64,000 nt of DNA, from positions 260,944-324,943 of the forward strand of contig JANPWX010000010.1 of the NCBI GenBank assembly GCA_024734555.1. The letters are read 5' to 3'. Position numbers and translations under genes: made by a program. Position 1 is the stretch's first letter. Each line of letters opens with the position of its first letter. Positions 48,001-60,300 of the stretch are shown here, piece after piece. The stretch comes from Trochalopteron elliotii (taxonomy: Eukaryota > Chordata > Aves > Passeriformes > Leiothrichidae). The notes beneath the pieces were generated by a model. It ran no database searches. It had not been told where the DNA came from and saw only the letters and a list, made by a program, of their open reading frames with translations.

Positions 48001-49044
48001 TGCTCTCCCCTGGCTATTTATATATATCCTCCTCTATTATATGGAGAATATTTCTCCAACTCCCCACACCAATGGCCAGGAGCTGTCTTCCAGTGCTGGC
48101 TCACTCTGAGACCTCATCTTGTCCCCTATCTCCTGACCTGCTTCTGTAAAACAATAGGTCATGAGCCTTGGTTATTGTGAGGGGTGAGCTGAATGCGTAG
48201 GCGGAGAAGGTGGAAAGTGTTTGCAAGTTGTTAAAAGCTGTTATTAGCTGTGTAATGCTCATCATGCCCTTTTGGAAGATGCAGATGATTTTTTCAGTGC
48301 CCAAGAAAGTTCTTGCTTGGAGCTTAAGGAGAGGTTCCCTCCATGTGCAAGGTGCTTGTACAGATCTTTTCATGATACTTCACTCTGTTTTTATGACTAA
48401 TTTTTATTGATTTTTTTTCTGAAGGAATGGACAATAAAAATACAAAAAGATAAAAGGCATTATAGCTTGTTTATGTTCCCAAGTACCTCATGCTTCTTGG
48501 GATAACCAGTGAAATTTTACAATTGCGCAGTTTTATGTTTTTATACTTTTTCAAAGCTGCAAGACCAGATAATGTTGCAGAGATCCAATGCACTAGGTTG
48601 GATGTGGCAGATGGACATAACTGATAACAAGAAGTATCAGAAAGGATGAGAGAGTAAAAATCTGGTCCAGTTTGAGCATGTGTATTGAAATGTACCTGTG
48701 GAGCAGATACATCCCTTTGTATTCATGTGTGTGATTTCTGCAGCGAGAATCTTGTGTGTGTATACTTGGTGATGTGTCCTTGTACAGACTGGTACTTTGC
48801 TTGGCTTGGCAGGGAAGGACAGAAAGAGTTTTGGGCAAGAACAACCAGTGGCTCTTGGTGGCACCTCTGCATCTGCCTTCATATCCATCCCTCCTCCTGA
48901 TGGGAAATGTCTGTATGAGGCCATTATACCCTGTCCTCCCATGGCATCAGGGGTGCAGTGCTCCACAGATACAGTTCTGAGGGTGCCCAGAATGGTAGAA
49001 ACCATTCACTGGCTGAGATAGTGAAAAGGTTGCCTGTCATCCTT

Positions 49045-49489
49045 AGTACAGAAAAGATTTGGACCTCTTGGAGCAGGTTCAGAGGAGGGCCACAAAGATG
49101 AGCAGAGGGATGAAAACACCTTTCCTATGAGGAAAGGCTGGGAGCTTGGGGGTCGTTCAGCTTGGAGAGGAGAAGGCTCCCAAGAGATCTTGTTGTGACC
49201 TTTTAGTACTTAAGGAGGCCTGTAAGACAGACTTTTCAGCTCATCCCCATTGTGACAGAACAAGGAATAATGACTTTAAACTAGTCAAGTAAGTATACAG
49301 AAGAAGATTTTTACATTGAGGGTGGTGAAACAGTGGCACAGGTTGCCAGAGAGGTAACATTCAAGGTCAGATTGGACGGGGCTGTGAGCAACCTGTGATC
49401 TAGTTGAAGACGTCCCTGTTCACTGCGAGGGAGGTTGGATTGGATGAACTTTAAAGATCCCTTCCAAACCCAACTATTCTATGATTTTG
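49045..49489 (+). mobile_element. CR1 LINE, 5'-truncated, with the typical 3' end
   Basis: About 445 bases collinear with the CR1 3' region: GGTTCAGAGGAGGGCCAC, AAAGATGAGCAGAGG, CTATGAGGAAAGGCTGGGAG, TTCAGCTTGGAGAGGAGAAG, CAGGTTGCCAGAGAGG, GATCCCTTCCAAACCCAAC and a TATTCTATGATTTTGTG tail. CR1 copies are typically 5'-truncated and end in short ATTCTATG-type tandem repeats, as here. Divergence is moderate, so it is a bird-lineage insertion. The encoded reverse transcriptase region is absent. Confidence 0.95.
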
Positions 49490-49779
49490 TGTTCCTTTCC
49501 CAACACACCTTTCAGTCACTTCCAGGGATCTGGTTTGAGCTGCTGTCTGAAAGGCAGAACCAGCACTTTGCAATAGGTGAGCTGTCCACCTCTGCTAAAG
49601 AATACATGGAGAGAAAGATGGCAAGAAAAGCAAAAAGCATGCCAGTGAGTTTTAAAAACTGCTCTAAAGAGCCATGTGTTAATTCCTCAAATCTATTTTC
49701 TTCTCAGAGTATGCTAGTCTGGAAGTAGCAGCTGTTAACCCAATTAAAATATAGATTAATATAAAAACAGTTCCTGAAA

Positions 49780-50110
49780 TATAAGAGAGTGTCTGTGTTC
49801 CTCCACTTTCTTAAAATTCCACTTCATAATGGCTTGATGAACTTGAGAAATACACCTAGAGGAGCTCTGCATTCCTAAAATTAAAATATTTTCCCTAAAA
49901 GGTATGTATTGCCATTTCATGGGAGTCACTATGAGAAAATAATCTTTCCACTTACAGTTTATTCAGTGAGTCAGGTATTTGGTATTCATTAAATGTAATT
50001 ACAGTTTAATCGGAGTTTAATATCATTTCTTTTTCTATCCTCCAAGTTCAGTGCTGTAAGCCAAGCAGCCAAAGAAACTGAGAGATAGAAACCATTTACC
50101 TTCCTTCAGT
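49780..50110. promoter_or_regulatory. ERI3: Candidate conserved non-coding element
   Basis: Unique AT-rich intron just downstream of the CR1, with TAAAATTAAAATATT, CATTAAATGTAATTAC and GTTTAATCGGAGTTTAATATC. No ORF. Conservation inferred. Confidence 0.35.
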
Positions 50111-51265
50111 TGCCACATACTTAATAAGGCAGAGCCCTGTGGTTTATGAGAGGAATTATGTTGTATATTGAGCTGGTCTGTGTGGAAGAGTTATTCCTGG
50201 GTGATGGTGGGGCCATCAGTATCTCATAACTGGATGCTATGGCTTCTAGAGGCATGGATGCTTCTAGGTTGTGCTTGACCTTTATTTTATGAAAACGTGT
50301 GAGATGTGTATCTTCAGGAAAGTGCCATATGAAGTGAAATCCCATAGTGTGCACTTGTTTTAATAATGATTTTTTTAATTACTTGGGTGCATTGATGGCA
50401 AGCTACTGAACTCCGATATTCAATATGTTACAAGACAGTTTTGTCAGTTGGAAGGCAGACAGAAAAATTATCTGTTTTCCATGTGCCTCAAGCTCTTCTG
50501 GACAGACACAGGCAGAGGCCCGTAAGACTGCATTTTTTAATGCACATGTTTAGCTTTGAACAGCTGAGCAGTCTAGGAGCAGTTAGTAGGAGTATCTGTG
50601 GGCAGGACCTCTTCCTAAGGAACCTCCTGGAAAACAGACTTGACAGGATTTTGGAAGAAAGTGCTTTACTTCAGATTTAATTACATTGTTTTAAATACAA
50701 TTTTGAAAAAACTGCCGAGGAGTGCTGTGATGGACTGCGGGAAAATGCACATGCTGACTGCCCAGCTCAGGAGAGGATGACTGGGTCCACTCCATGTCTC
50801 ACTTACCAATATTCCTATGTTTGGTTCATCTAACACTGAAATTTTGGTGTCACCATGATAGCAGAGGAATGTCCAGAGGCCTTGGTAGTTACCACTGCCT
50901 GTGTACATGAAGACAACACCAAAACTGCTGAAAGGCATGTGGAAGAAGGGCATCATGCTGGTTGGTGCTGTTGGGGAACATGACACTGTTCCCCAGGTGG
51001 ACCCTGCCATGCTGAGAATTTGCAGTTTTGTGGTATGGGTGGTAGCCCCACTACATTTCTGTGTTTGGGATGTGAACCCAAGCTGTGCCCTTGCCTGTAG
51101 CTGGGGAGCTGCCTGGATCACTCTGCTGTGGCTGGTTCCTCAGCATCACCCATGTAGGTCACAGGAGCATGTTTTGGTTGCAGAAGGATGGACAGGAGAG
51201 TAGACCTCTGTAATGATCTTTTGAGTGCTGCTCTGGTGACTGCTTTCTGTTTGTCTCTGTTTCAG

Positions 51266-51325
51266 CTGACTGGGATTATTCAAGGCATGGTGGATGGGCA
51301 GCCGAGCCTCCAGCAAGTGCTTGAG
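51266..51325 (+). CDS. ERI3: ERI3 coding exon: third visible exon
   Basis: The 60-base exon encodes 20 residues, LTGIIQGMVDGQ followed by PSLQQVLE. By recall it differs from the human protein at a single position (Gly for Ala after IIQ). It forms the helical segment between Exo I and Exo II of the DEDDh domain; the preceding exon supplies 'FCTE', giving 'FCTELTGI' across the junction. Acceptor CTCTGTTTCAG ends at 51265; donor GAG followed by GTAAGC begins at 51326. Both phases are 0. The exon is short but has strong splice sites, and its junctions match its neighbours exactly in frame. Confidence 0.97.
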
Positions 51326-53534
51326 GTAAGCAGAGTAACCTTTAGTTCTCAAACTCTGACCTCTGGTCCTGTAGTCTCCTCTTCATCTCTTTCCCTGCAC
51401 CCTCCCCTTGCTGAGAATCGAACCGCGTAATTTGACTATGATTACAGCTTCATTAGAATAACATTTGCTGTCACACCGGTGACACACTGCTGAGATTATT
51501 GAACCATTGATCTGTCATCTCCAGCTGTTCATGTCAAGGGTGCTGACAAGATATCCAAACTCCTGCCAGTAGATAGGAGAAGAGGCGATTCTTTCTTGAG
51601 CCAGTTTTAAAGCACCACGACATGGCTCAAGACCACTGCTCCTGGAGATTCTGCTTTCACTTCTTTTCCCCTCCCTCAGCACTTTATTAAATTATTTTTT
51701 CTACGTATTTAAATGCTCAGTAATACATGTGGTATAGAAAGAAAATGCCTCTGAAATCTAATCTAAAGGACATGTGAATGCAGATACAGCCCTAATAATA
51801 CCATCTTGCTTAATGTGGAATTCCTAGAGCATTTAAGGCTTAATTAGCTTGGAAGTATTTCTCCATCAATAGCTTTCATTGGTAGTCAGATAGTGAAGGA
51901 AACCTCCTCAAGCAGAGCCTACTTGGGTTGCAGGTTGGTGTTTGATGCGTTGTGTCTGTCAGGATTTCCACTGCTGTGTTACCTAATTATTCCTAATCAG
52001 AATAATTGCAACAATTGCTTATCTGAGGAAATCAAATTAAAGGCATTAAAATCCTCCATGGAGACAGCACGCGATGGGCGCTCACATCAGGGAGTTTAGA
52101 AAGGTTACCACCGCCGTCCCCAAATCCAGGCAGGCTCATGTGAGGCTGGCTGGGACATCCTGTCAGCCAAAGGGAGTGTGACTGAGAGGCTGGATGTTGC
52201 TTTTCTGGGGAGTTTTACTCAGAGGGCTGTTGTACAATCGGTCACAGGAAGAAGCATCGACCCCTGTCCGGAAAGGCTGTGGCAGTGACATTAGACTGAA
52301 GATGGTGCTCTGCAGAGGTGATGTCTCGCATCCATGCAAACCCCCAGCTCTCCAGAGAGCAGTCTTGCTTGTCCATAAACATATGGATGTGTGTGCCTGT
52401 TACCCCCAGGAGGGAGAGCCCTCTTTGCCTGGATGGGTGAATGTAGATCACTTCTGGAGTATTCCAGAAAATGGTTTGTTCTGTTTCTATGGAAGCTTCT
52501 TAGAGTGTGGAAACACTTACGTAGATTTTTTTTTTATTTGGACAGAAAAGGTGTTCATACAGCAGCGTGCATCTAGGTTAAAATGAGATTCAGGTCAGGC
52601 AGCTTCTGAGGCATGCTGGTTTACTCAGGAGTGAAAGGTGTCAAGCAAGGGAAAAGAGGAGGGATTTCTGTTGCTCAAGCATTGAAAATGGTGCTAGTGA
52701 GGTTGCATAATAACAGCTGATTGCCTGCCACTGCAAGATTTTGGGCACATAGTTTGCTAGTTTTAGCTGGAATAAGTGTCTGTGCAGGGCTTCTGTCAAT
52801 GCAGGGCATCTAGTCTAGATTAATTCCTTAATCCCTGAGGTGGATTGCATCCTCCTGATTAACATGGCCCATTCTGAAGAGGAAATATCTGTCCCTGTGG
52901 GAAGTTGATCAGGAATAGTGGATCCACTTTAAATCCACACTACCCCTAACAAGCACTTCTTCAGAACTATAAGAAGGAAAGAGGGATCCAGCCTGGAGAG
53001 GAAGGGGACACCTGGCTTTGCTTGTTACTACCACATAGTGCCTATGTGTGCCCAGCTCTTCCATTTTTTCCCCTTTCCCATGTTCCCCTGGTGCTATATG
53101 AATTAGAGTATGTGAGAAATGCTGTAGGGGAGGGATGCCATCTCAATATACCTGTCTTTTCTCCTCACTGGAGGGGGACATGAGTTATGTTCCCTACAAG
53201 CCTCTTTGGTACAGGGAGAGGAGAAATGCCAGTAACAGCACAGTTTGTATCGTCCCGTTAACGCTGCACAACTTTCATCCCTCCACAAGCAGAGCTGCTG
53301 CGGTGTCTGATAAGATCATCTCTCCTCTGGTTGCCTGATGTCTCCTATCAGAAATCTTCAAAGGTCCAAACGTGCTGTTGTTGAGATGGCAAGCAAAGAG
53401 AGAAGAGAGAGAGGGAGAGGTTGGATAAGATCACAATTTTCTTCTCTCTTGATTGCAAGCAGCTTATCTGAGTTTAACTGTTGTGGCTCGGCCTGTCTCT
53501 GCAAAACTCATCCCCTTTCTTGCCTTCCTTTCAG
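51326..53534 (+). other. ERI3: ERI3 intron
   Basis: About 2.2 kb with no exon. Its first 560 bases include a candidate conserved non-coding element (51400-51890). Near its 3' end the segment 53220-53400 has retained CpGs and a CTGATAAGATC GATA-type site. No transposon was recognised. Confidence 0.85.
51400..51890. promoter_or_regulatory. ERI3: Strong candidate conserved non-coding element
   Basis: Unique intronic stretch with retained CpGs (AATCGAACCGCG, GAGGCGATTC, TACGTATTTAAATG) and homeodomain-type cores (ATTAGAATAAC, GGCTTAATTAGC). It contains TGTCAC-ACCG-GTGACA at 51469-51484, which presents two facing TGTCA (TALE/MEIS-type) half-sites. No ORF, no repeat. Conservation and function are inferred. 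Confidence 0.45.
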
Positions 53535-53626
53535 AGGGTTGACGAGTGGATGGCAAAGGAAGGCCTCTTAGATCCCAGCGTCAAGTCGATTTTTGTGACC
53601 TGTGGAGACTGGGATTTGAAAGTGAT
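53535..53626 (+). CDS. ERI3: ERI3 coding exon: Exo II region, fourth visible exon
   Basis: The 92-base exon encodes RVDEWMAKEGLLDP then SVKSIFVTCGDWDLKV plus two bases of an ATG codon. 'FVTCGDWDL' is the Exo II segment, where the first Asp of GDWD is the third acidic catalytic residue of DEDDh nucleases. By recall the only difference from human is Ser for Asn in 'DPSVKS'. The acceptor CCTTCCTTTCAG ends at 53534. The donor choice is GTGAGT at 53627 (AAAGTGAT|GTGAGTAT), giving a phase-2 end, so the next exon should start with G to complete Met, then Leu-Pro-Gly as in mammals. That next exon is not in the window. Confidence 0.96.
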
Positions 53627-55439
53627 GTGAGTATGGGAGGGGAGGGAGATTTTCCTGGGCTTTATTGCTCCATGCTTGCCTGTAGTGCATATGTCTTTGT
53701 CCTTGCGAGCCTCCAACTGTCCCTATTCATTGTTTCTTAGGGAAATTGTTGTTTGCCATGCATAATTGGGAGAGTTTTTTCAGAAGACAGGTGGATACTG
53801 GACATGGTGCAAGATCACTGCCTAGGATATTCCCTATAGTGAGTGAAGTTTTTCAGAGCCCCAAGAAAGGTTTAAACTGGAGCTTTGTGACGTTTTGCCT
53901 TTTATCCAATATATTTTCCAAAGGGATGGATATTTCTGGGTGCATACATGGGATGATCAAGTGATGATCCTTACCTGACTTCCTGCACTTAAGGCTTTTT
54001 CTGTCGTCTTGGCATAGTAACTCAATGGGAATCACACAGTAGTCTTTGGAAAAGAGTACAAGCCAGGTCTGGCATGCTCCAGTGGTGTTCTTATTGTTAA
54101 GGTTATCTTCATCAGCTGGGTGAATATCTGTCAAGTACAAGGTGGGGACCTGTGCAGGGATCTGCAAGCGTCAGTGTACATTCATGTTTTGTTTGAAAAA
54201 TAGCTAGGCCACAACCTAAAAATGTTATTATAAGAATGGAACTAAATGTCCAAAAATTAAATGAGTTCAATCTCAAAAGTATTTGCAGATCAGTATCCTA
54301 TAGAGCTGAATTCCCTTGGATTTGTATGATCTTGCGTCAGCTTTTCATTTCCCTGTGGTGCTGGATAAAGACTCCTGTTGTTATCACACCAGTAAAGCAT
54401 GGGCTTGACACATCCCATCCTAAACTGACAGCCACAACTCATTAGTAGTTACTTGGTTTTCACTGTGACATTGGTTTCCTCAAGCTGGAAGCCTAAATAA
54501 ACTGCACATAGTCTAGGAGCAATCAGCACCAGTTCTTCCCTGACGAGTGGTCTTTGCAGAGTGGCAGCTCCTTGTCTTTTCTTGGTGTAATTAGTGAAAC
54601 ATGAGATATGGGGTCCAAAGCTCAGTGCAAGCACCAGTGGAGATGAGAAATTGGCTCCAGAGACAGAGTGGTGGTGTTTGAACTTTTGAATCAGAATCTG
54701 GGTCTCTGCTCAGGCTGTGTCCAGAGCTCATATATATTGCAAATTCCTGTGTTAGCTGCTTAAATTAGGAGTGAGTTATTTTCTTTACACATCATGTTTA
54801 AGCTTCTGTTAGAGACCAGCACAGTTGCAGTGCTAAATTTTTGTTTCTCATGTATTCTCTTTTCTCTGTCCTTTACTCCTGTATTGCTGTTGTGAGAGCC
54901 CAATTTACTACTTAGTTGATGGTTGTGAGAAACCAGTTATCTTTGCTCCAAGCCCATCTTTCCATCGCTTTCGCAGTGGGCTGTCAAGATTCCCAGGTAA
55001 TGACATCCTGACTTGGTGTCTGTATGGAAAGAACAACCTGGATGTATTGGGTGGTTTTTCTTTTTTTTGTTTTTTTTTTTTTCCTTCTTCAGAGCTCTAC
55101 ACCAGGCAAATAGAGGTAAAGATGAGCCCCATTTCTGGTGAGCCATAGGGGTTGTGAGGTGAGGTGAGCTGGCTCAGGGGGACATGCTCTTCTGGAGATA
55201 CACTATTCACCATTTGCAGTGGTCTCTCGCATGGATTGTCCCTCACTAGTCAGCTGGAAAAGAAGACTCCACTCCTGGCCATGAGGTTGTTGTGAGTGGT
55301 TCATTTCTCCCTCTTCCTTTTAAATTTTTTTTTTAAACCATTAACTTCAGAATTCAATCCTGAAGCATCTCCAGGGCAAAGCAGAAAATACATTCTGTGT
55401 TTCCAAGTACATGGATAGCAGGAGTCAGGCTGCAGCTGC

Positions 55440-55720
55440 CTGGTGAGTAGCACATCACGCTGTTCCATCGCCGATTGGGTGCTGCAGCGTGTAGCGTCAC
55501 ATCTGATTAGCACCGTGCCGGTGGATAAGGCTTGAGTGAGGACTCCCTGCCAGCTCTGACTTGTCTCATTTCCCATTACTTTTATCCGTCACCACAAATG
55601 CCGAGTCTCCCTCCTGAACTAATTAAGTTTGCATGTGTTTAGACACATTGCTAAATAGGGTTTAGCAAAGCAGAACTGAGCATCTCTTTTTAAAGAGAGA
55701 AAGCGGAGAGCTGAAACAAG
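55440..55720. promoter_or_regulatory. ERI3: Strong candidate conserved non-coding element
   Basis: Unique intronic sequence unusually rich in retained CpGs (ATCGCCGATTGG, GCAGCGTGTAGCGTCAC, CACCGTGCCGG, TTATCCGTCACC). It also has CTGATTAGC, CTGAACTAATTAAG and GCTAAATAGGGTTTAGC, the last an imperfect inverted repeat. CpG retention in an intron away from any island suggests selection or hypomethylation. No ORF or splice pair. Conservation inferred. Confidence 0.45.
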
Positions 55721-57109
55721 GCTGCTTAGACAGGGAGACAGAGCCTCAGAGACATGGAACATCCATGAGGTATTCCAGGGAATCACCCCATGCTTCGCTA
55801 CAGGTCCTGCGGTGTAGCTGATGCCCTTTGCTACCGTGTTGAGACCACACGCTGGTCACAAAAGGCATTGGGGCAGTAGGAAGGGAGGTGGTGCTGTTTG
55901 TCCACATTTGGAGGAGTGTTGTTGGAAGCATTGCATGGTAGAAACCTGGCTGGGTTCCAGAGGAATTGAGGACACTGAGGTGAGTGCAATGCTTCCCGGC
56001 TTAAGGAGCCACAACTTGTGACAGGTCCACTCCTGACTCTGCTCTTTCTTCTCTCAGCTTCCTTAGTAATGACAGCTGCTTGCATAGCTGCAGTCCTCTT
56101 ACCCATGTCTTGAGTGGTTTGGAGTTCCTGTCCTCCGTTGTCCTCAGCTTGGCTGGTAAACCATGCAGCTTTGTTCCTGGCTTCTCCAGCAGTGACCTGG
56201 GCATTTAGTTTAGCTTCTGTCTGCATATGCTGTGCTAGAGCTGAGGCATGGTGTCTTCTGAACTGACCTGTCTACTGTGAGGGCTTCCAGTAGGTACCAC
56301 TGGTAGGTGCCAGGGAGGAGTGGGATGAGCCAGCTGGATGCGGGGAAGTGGCCGTAACAAGGAGGAATCTTCAAGCCTGTCAGTGTTGGATACAGGGATA
56401 AAGTGAGGAAATAGCCCTGCCTAAGCCAGGAGTTGCAATGTGTGTAGCACTCCCAGCTCAAACAAAAGGACCAGAGGAATAGCAATTGTCGGGGTACTGC
56501 TCTCTGCTGATGGTGTCTGGCACTGCTGAGTCTGCAGGATTCAAGATGTAAACTCAGCTGCTAAAGGAACTCTGCTTGGTTCAGGGATCTTCAGGAAATG
56601 AGGGACTGTGTGGCTACAGATATGATTGCTTTTGAGCACTGCAGCTTCCCTGGAAGACCACAGAGCTGTTTGTCTGTCTTCCCTCAGACAACAGGGAGCG
56701 CCAGTCACAAAGAGCTGGGTGCCCAGAACACCAAGCATCTGGGAAGGGCTTATGGAGGTTTAGCATGAGTCAAGGTCCTCGGCCATGCTACCAAAGGCTT
56801 TGTCATGGGTGTGGTGCACCGTCAAAAGGTGTACCTGTTGGAAGGATTTGGTTGCTGCTAGAGAGAGTCCATTGTGTGAGAGGGCTCCTAAATGGAGCGT
56901 TAATCCTCTGCTGGCTGTGCTTGGATCAACCTACTTTCAGTTCTTGGTGTGTGTGAATCAGGCTGGAATCGGGGAGACAGCAGCTCTCCTGCCAGCCCTC
57001 CCCTTCCCTCTTGTTAAGATGCAATTTCTTTAATGAGGAAAACCTCTTGAGTAGGAACATCACCTTTCTTGAAGGCTTGTCCTGACAAGGCAGTTCAAGC
57101 CGACAGAGT

Positions 57110-57380
57110 CGCATATCAACTTCAGCAAATATCAGTCACTCATTACAGAGACTCGTCTCCCCCCCACCCCCCAGCAACACCCCTCATTCCCAGACAAGGG
57201 AATGAATCACACTTCTGCTCTTGAATACATCATGACAAGTCATGGTTCTAATGAGAGAGGGCCATTCATTCTGGGTGGAAAGTTCCCTGTGTCGACTCAG
57301 AAATGTTATTAATTAAAGAGAGCTACCTGAAGCAAAAGATGAAAGGAGCACCAGACCTGCCAAGCTAAAATATGAGTGGG
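57110..57380. promoter_or_regulatory. ERI3: Candidate conserved non-coding element
   Basis: Unique intron with AATGAATCACAC, CATCATGACAAGTCATG (containing near-inverted CATGAC/GTCATG), GTTATTAATTAAAG and TCGACTCAG. No ORF. Conservation inferred. Confidence 0.35.
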
Positions 57381-60300
57381 GATACAGCCTCGTTAGACAC
57401 ACGGTCCTCAGGCCTCTGCATGCTCAGTGGGAGGATTCCTTTAGCCTGTTGCAAGGAGCTATAGTCCAAGTTTAACAGCTCCAGGGATGGATTCAGATAC
57501 CTGATGTCGTCTGCTTTAGTGCTTGGACCTCATTCTGCACCTAGGTTGGAGCTGACACTAGTCATTAAGCAAATAGCATTGATGTGGCTTTGGGTGGCGA
57601 GGGTAACGTGCCTCTGAAGGGGCTGAGGGAGCTGCTGACTGCAGGAGACAGGCTTAGTGGAAAAGAGGGTACTTAGTATCTGCCAGAGTTGAGCCCTTGT
57701 AATATAAGCTCTTTAGTGTAGTTTATCTCTGCTGAAATGTCAAATTGCTTTCCTCTGTGTGTGGAACCAGTTTGTGGGCTCTTAAACACAATGTGAATTA
57801 ATCTTGGCAACGAAAGAGGCATTTTTACCATGTGTTCATAGATAAAGGGTTGAAATACGGTGAGGTTAAGTGAGATGCCTGTGGCTGTGCAGGCAGGCAG
57901 AGGCAGAGCTGAAGTCTTATGTCCCAAATCTCAGACCTGTACCATAATGTCAGAAGCTTCAGTTAATACTTCTCCTTCCAGATTTGGATTGTTCTGTAAA
58001 TGCACTGAGCATAGCTAAAAGTACATGCAGGCTTTGGTCTATATAACTCTGACATGAAGATGCTTGTACTGCACTTACTGTGGCCGATCAGAACATGCTA
58101 ATTTATGTCTTCACAGGAAACTACTGCTCAGAAGTTTTTTATTTTCTTAAATAAGTGTTAAAAGGCAAGTACTCTCTAATATAGTGATAAAACATAGTGT
58201 AGTGTCTCGAAATGTTTATAGCCCTTGGTGCTTTTCCTAGGCTGGATATTAGTAAATTCTAAGCAGTAAATTATACCATTGCTTAATTTTATCTTACTGT
58301 TTTAATTCTTTCCTTGCAAAGTTACACAGGCTGGGAGCGTGCTTGTCTTCTCAGACCAGCTCCAAATGTGGCAATGGGTTGCTCTTTCCAGACTTCTGTC
58401 CTGTCCTGTCTGTTTTTAAGATCAGAATTAGATCATGAATGGAAAAGAATTGGTTAGTGTCCTCTGTACGTGCTGTTCTTTATCATGGAACCAGGAGGGG
58501 GTCGGTAGCCTCTGCCTCAGAGAGAAATTGCAGATGGCCACTGACTGGAGTGAGTGGGAGCACTTGGGTAGTCATGAGGAAAGGCAGGAGAAGGCGTAGA
58601 GTGGGCTGGCTGTGTGGCAGAAGGGCAAGAGATATGTTCAGAGTTGAGAGTAACAAGAAAGATCTGGTAACTGAAAGATAATGTAGTCATCTGCATTTAA
58701 AGCTAATACAACAATTCCTTTCCAGCTAAGATCTTTGGATTAGCTTGGTGGTGTTTTTTTAGTGGGGATCATTTTGCTGAACAAGCCTATGCTGTGTGTC
58801 TTCACACGGTTACACTGGCTGAACAAAGAGTGTGGTGTGAACTACAGTGAAGGGATGGGACTGAGTATCCAGGGTCAGGAACCTTTTGAGTCAGATTTGC
58901 TGATGGAGTTGTTCATGTAATTACATCCTAAAGTGCTTTGCCAGAGCTAAGCAAGGGATCCTTGTGAGCACTTACAGGGAATAGCACTGACCCCATTCAC
59001 TTCTATGACCTTGCAGTCCAGCTTTTTGTTTTTAAAGAAAATGATCTCACTTATGCAAAAAAAATTTTGGATTTTAAGATTCCCTCTCTGTACACTCTTA
59101 CTTAAAATGAATATACCAGACTTGACTTTTATTATCCTTATGTACCAGTTACCCTGGCTGACTCCTGTTCTTGTCTTTATTTGAAGTAATTGGTTGCTTG
59201 GGCTTCTGCAAGTTACGTTGTCCTAGATGTCTGGGAATGCCTTTAGGTTAAACTTTGGACATGAAATCTTTGTATAGGGATCATCATGCAATGGACTGTC
59301 ACCTTCAGGTCTGTTCCTTATCTGGCACATCATAGCAAAGACATTTGTCATAGTCAGGGCTGTAGTGGCTACAGATTTATTGAGCTGTGGTGCCCGGTGC
59401 ACTCTGGGGAGCAGGACTCTGCTACCTGGGAATTAAGACCAAAGAAGTTGGAAGTGGCGTAACAGATGCTGGAGAAACTTACAAATAAATTTGCAGTGTA
59501 GGGGAGAATGAGACAGGCATCGCATCATGTGCTTTATTTCCAGCACTGAACCTTTGGGATGGAGTAATAAGGGGAGAAGGTAGATTTTCTACCTGTGGGT
59601 GGGTAACTTAAGTCAAGCTGTTTGAAAACAGTGACACTGAACTGGATGTAAATCAGTGGTCTCAGTGTCATCTGCTCATAGAGTAGGGAACCATAATTCC
59701 CTCTGCACCAGGAATCATTAGGGTGAATTCTGTGTCCAGTGTTTCAGTGAATTCAGGCAAAATGGTTTCAAAATCAATGGATCTATAATGGTAAAAAACA
59801 CACCCTTGGTTCTGTCTGTATGAGTGCCCCCTAATTGCAGTTCAGGATTGTGGTGATTCTATGCCTTGGGGAATGGAAAAGCTGGTTGGCTTAGGACTGC
59901 AGAGGACAGTCACTGGAGGGCTGTTTGCTGTCTGAATTTTGTTGTTTGTGGCATGTGTGAAAAACAGGATTAGCTCCATGAAGTGTTCGTTTTCTCTTAA
60001 AACAGCTTAGTTTCTCTAGTGTTAGACAGCCGGTTTCATGCTGGGTCTGAAATGTCAGCTGTCTTCCTTTGGATCCCAACTCTTCTTACTTCACAGCTGA
60101 AGCAGAGCAGTTGTATGTTGGCACCAGTGCTGCCCTCTCAGTGGCTTGGCTGGGAGAGATGTGCTTATGGCTCCTCTGCCTAGAGAGCTCTGCTTGAAGA
60201 ATACTGCCAGCCTGGGAGCAGCATCCTTCCTCTTTCACTTGCTCTGCTGTGTGAGTCTATAGCTTTCTTGAAAATGTTTTATTTTGGATGTTTGTTTCCT

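Larger units (their letters stand above)
45086..51265 (+). other. ERI3: ERI3 intron
   Basis: About 6.2 kb without another exon. It contains the best-preserved CR1 fragment in the window (49045-49489) and a candidate conserved non-coding element (49780-50110). A TG-rich tract lies near 46840-46885. The rest is ordinary unique intron. Confidence 0.85.

Noticed and set aside
51415..51430. GAATCGAACCGCG as the 3' part of a minus-strand tRNA
   Set aside because: No acceptor stem, D-arm or anticodon arm can be folded around it.
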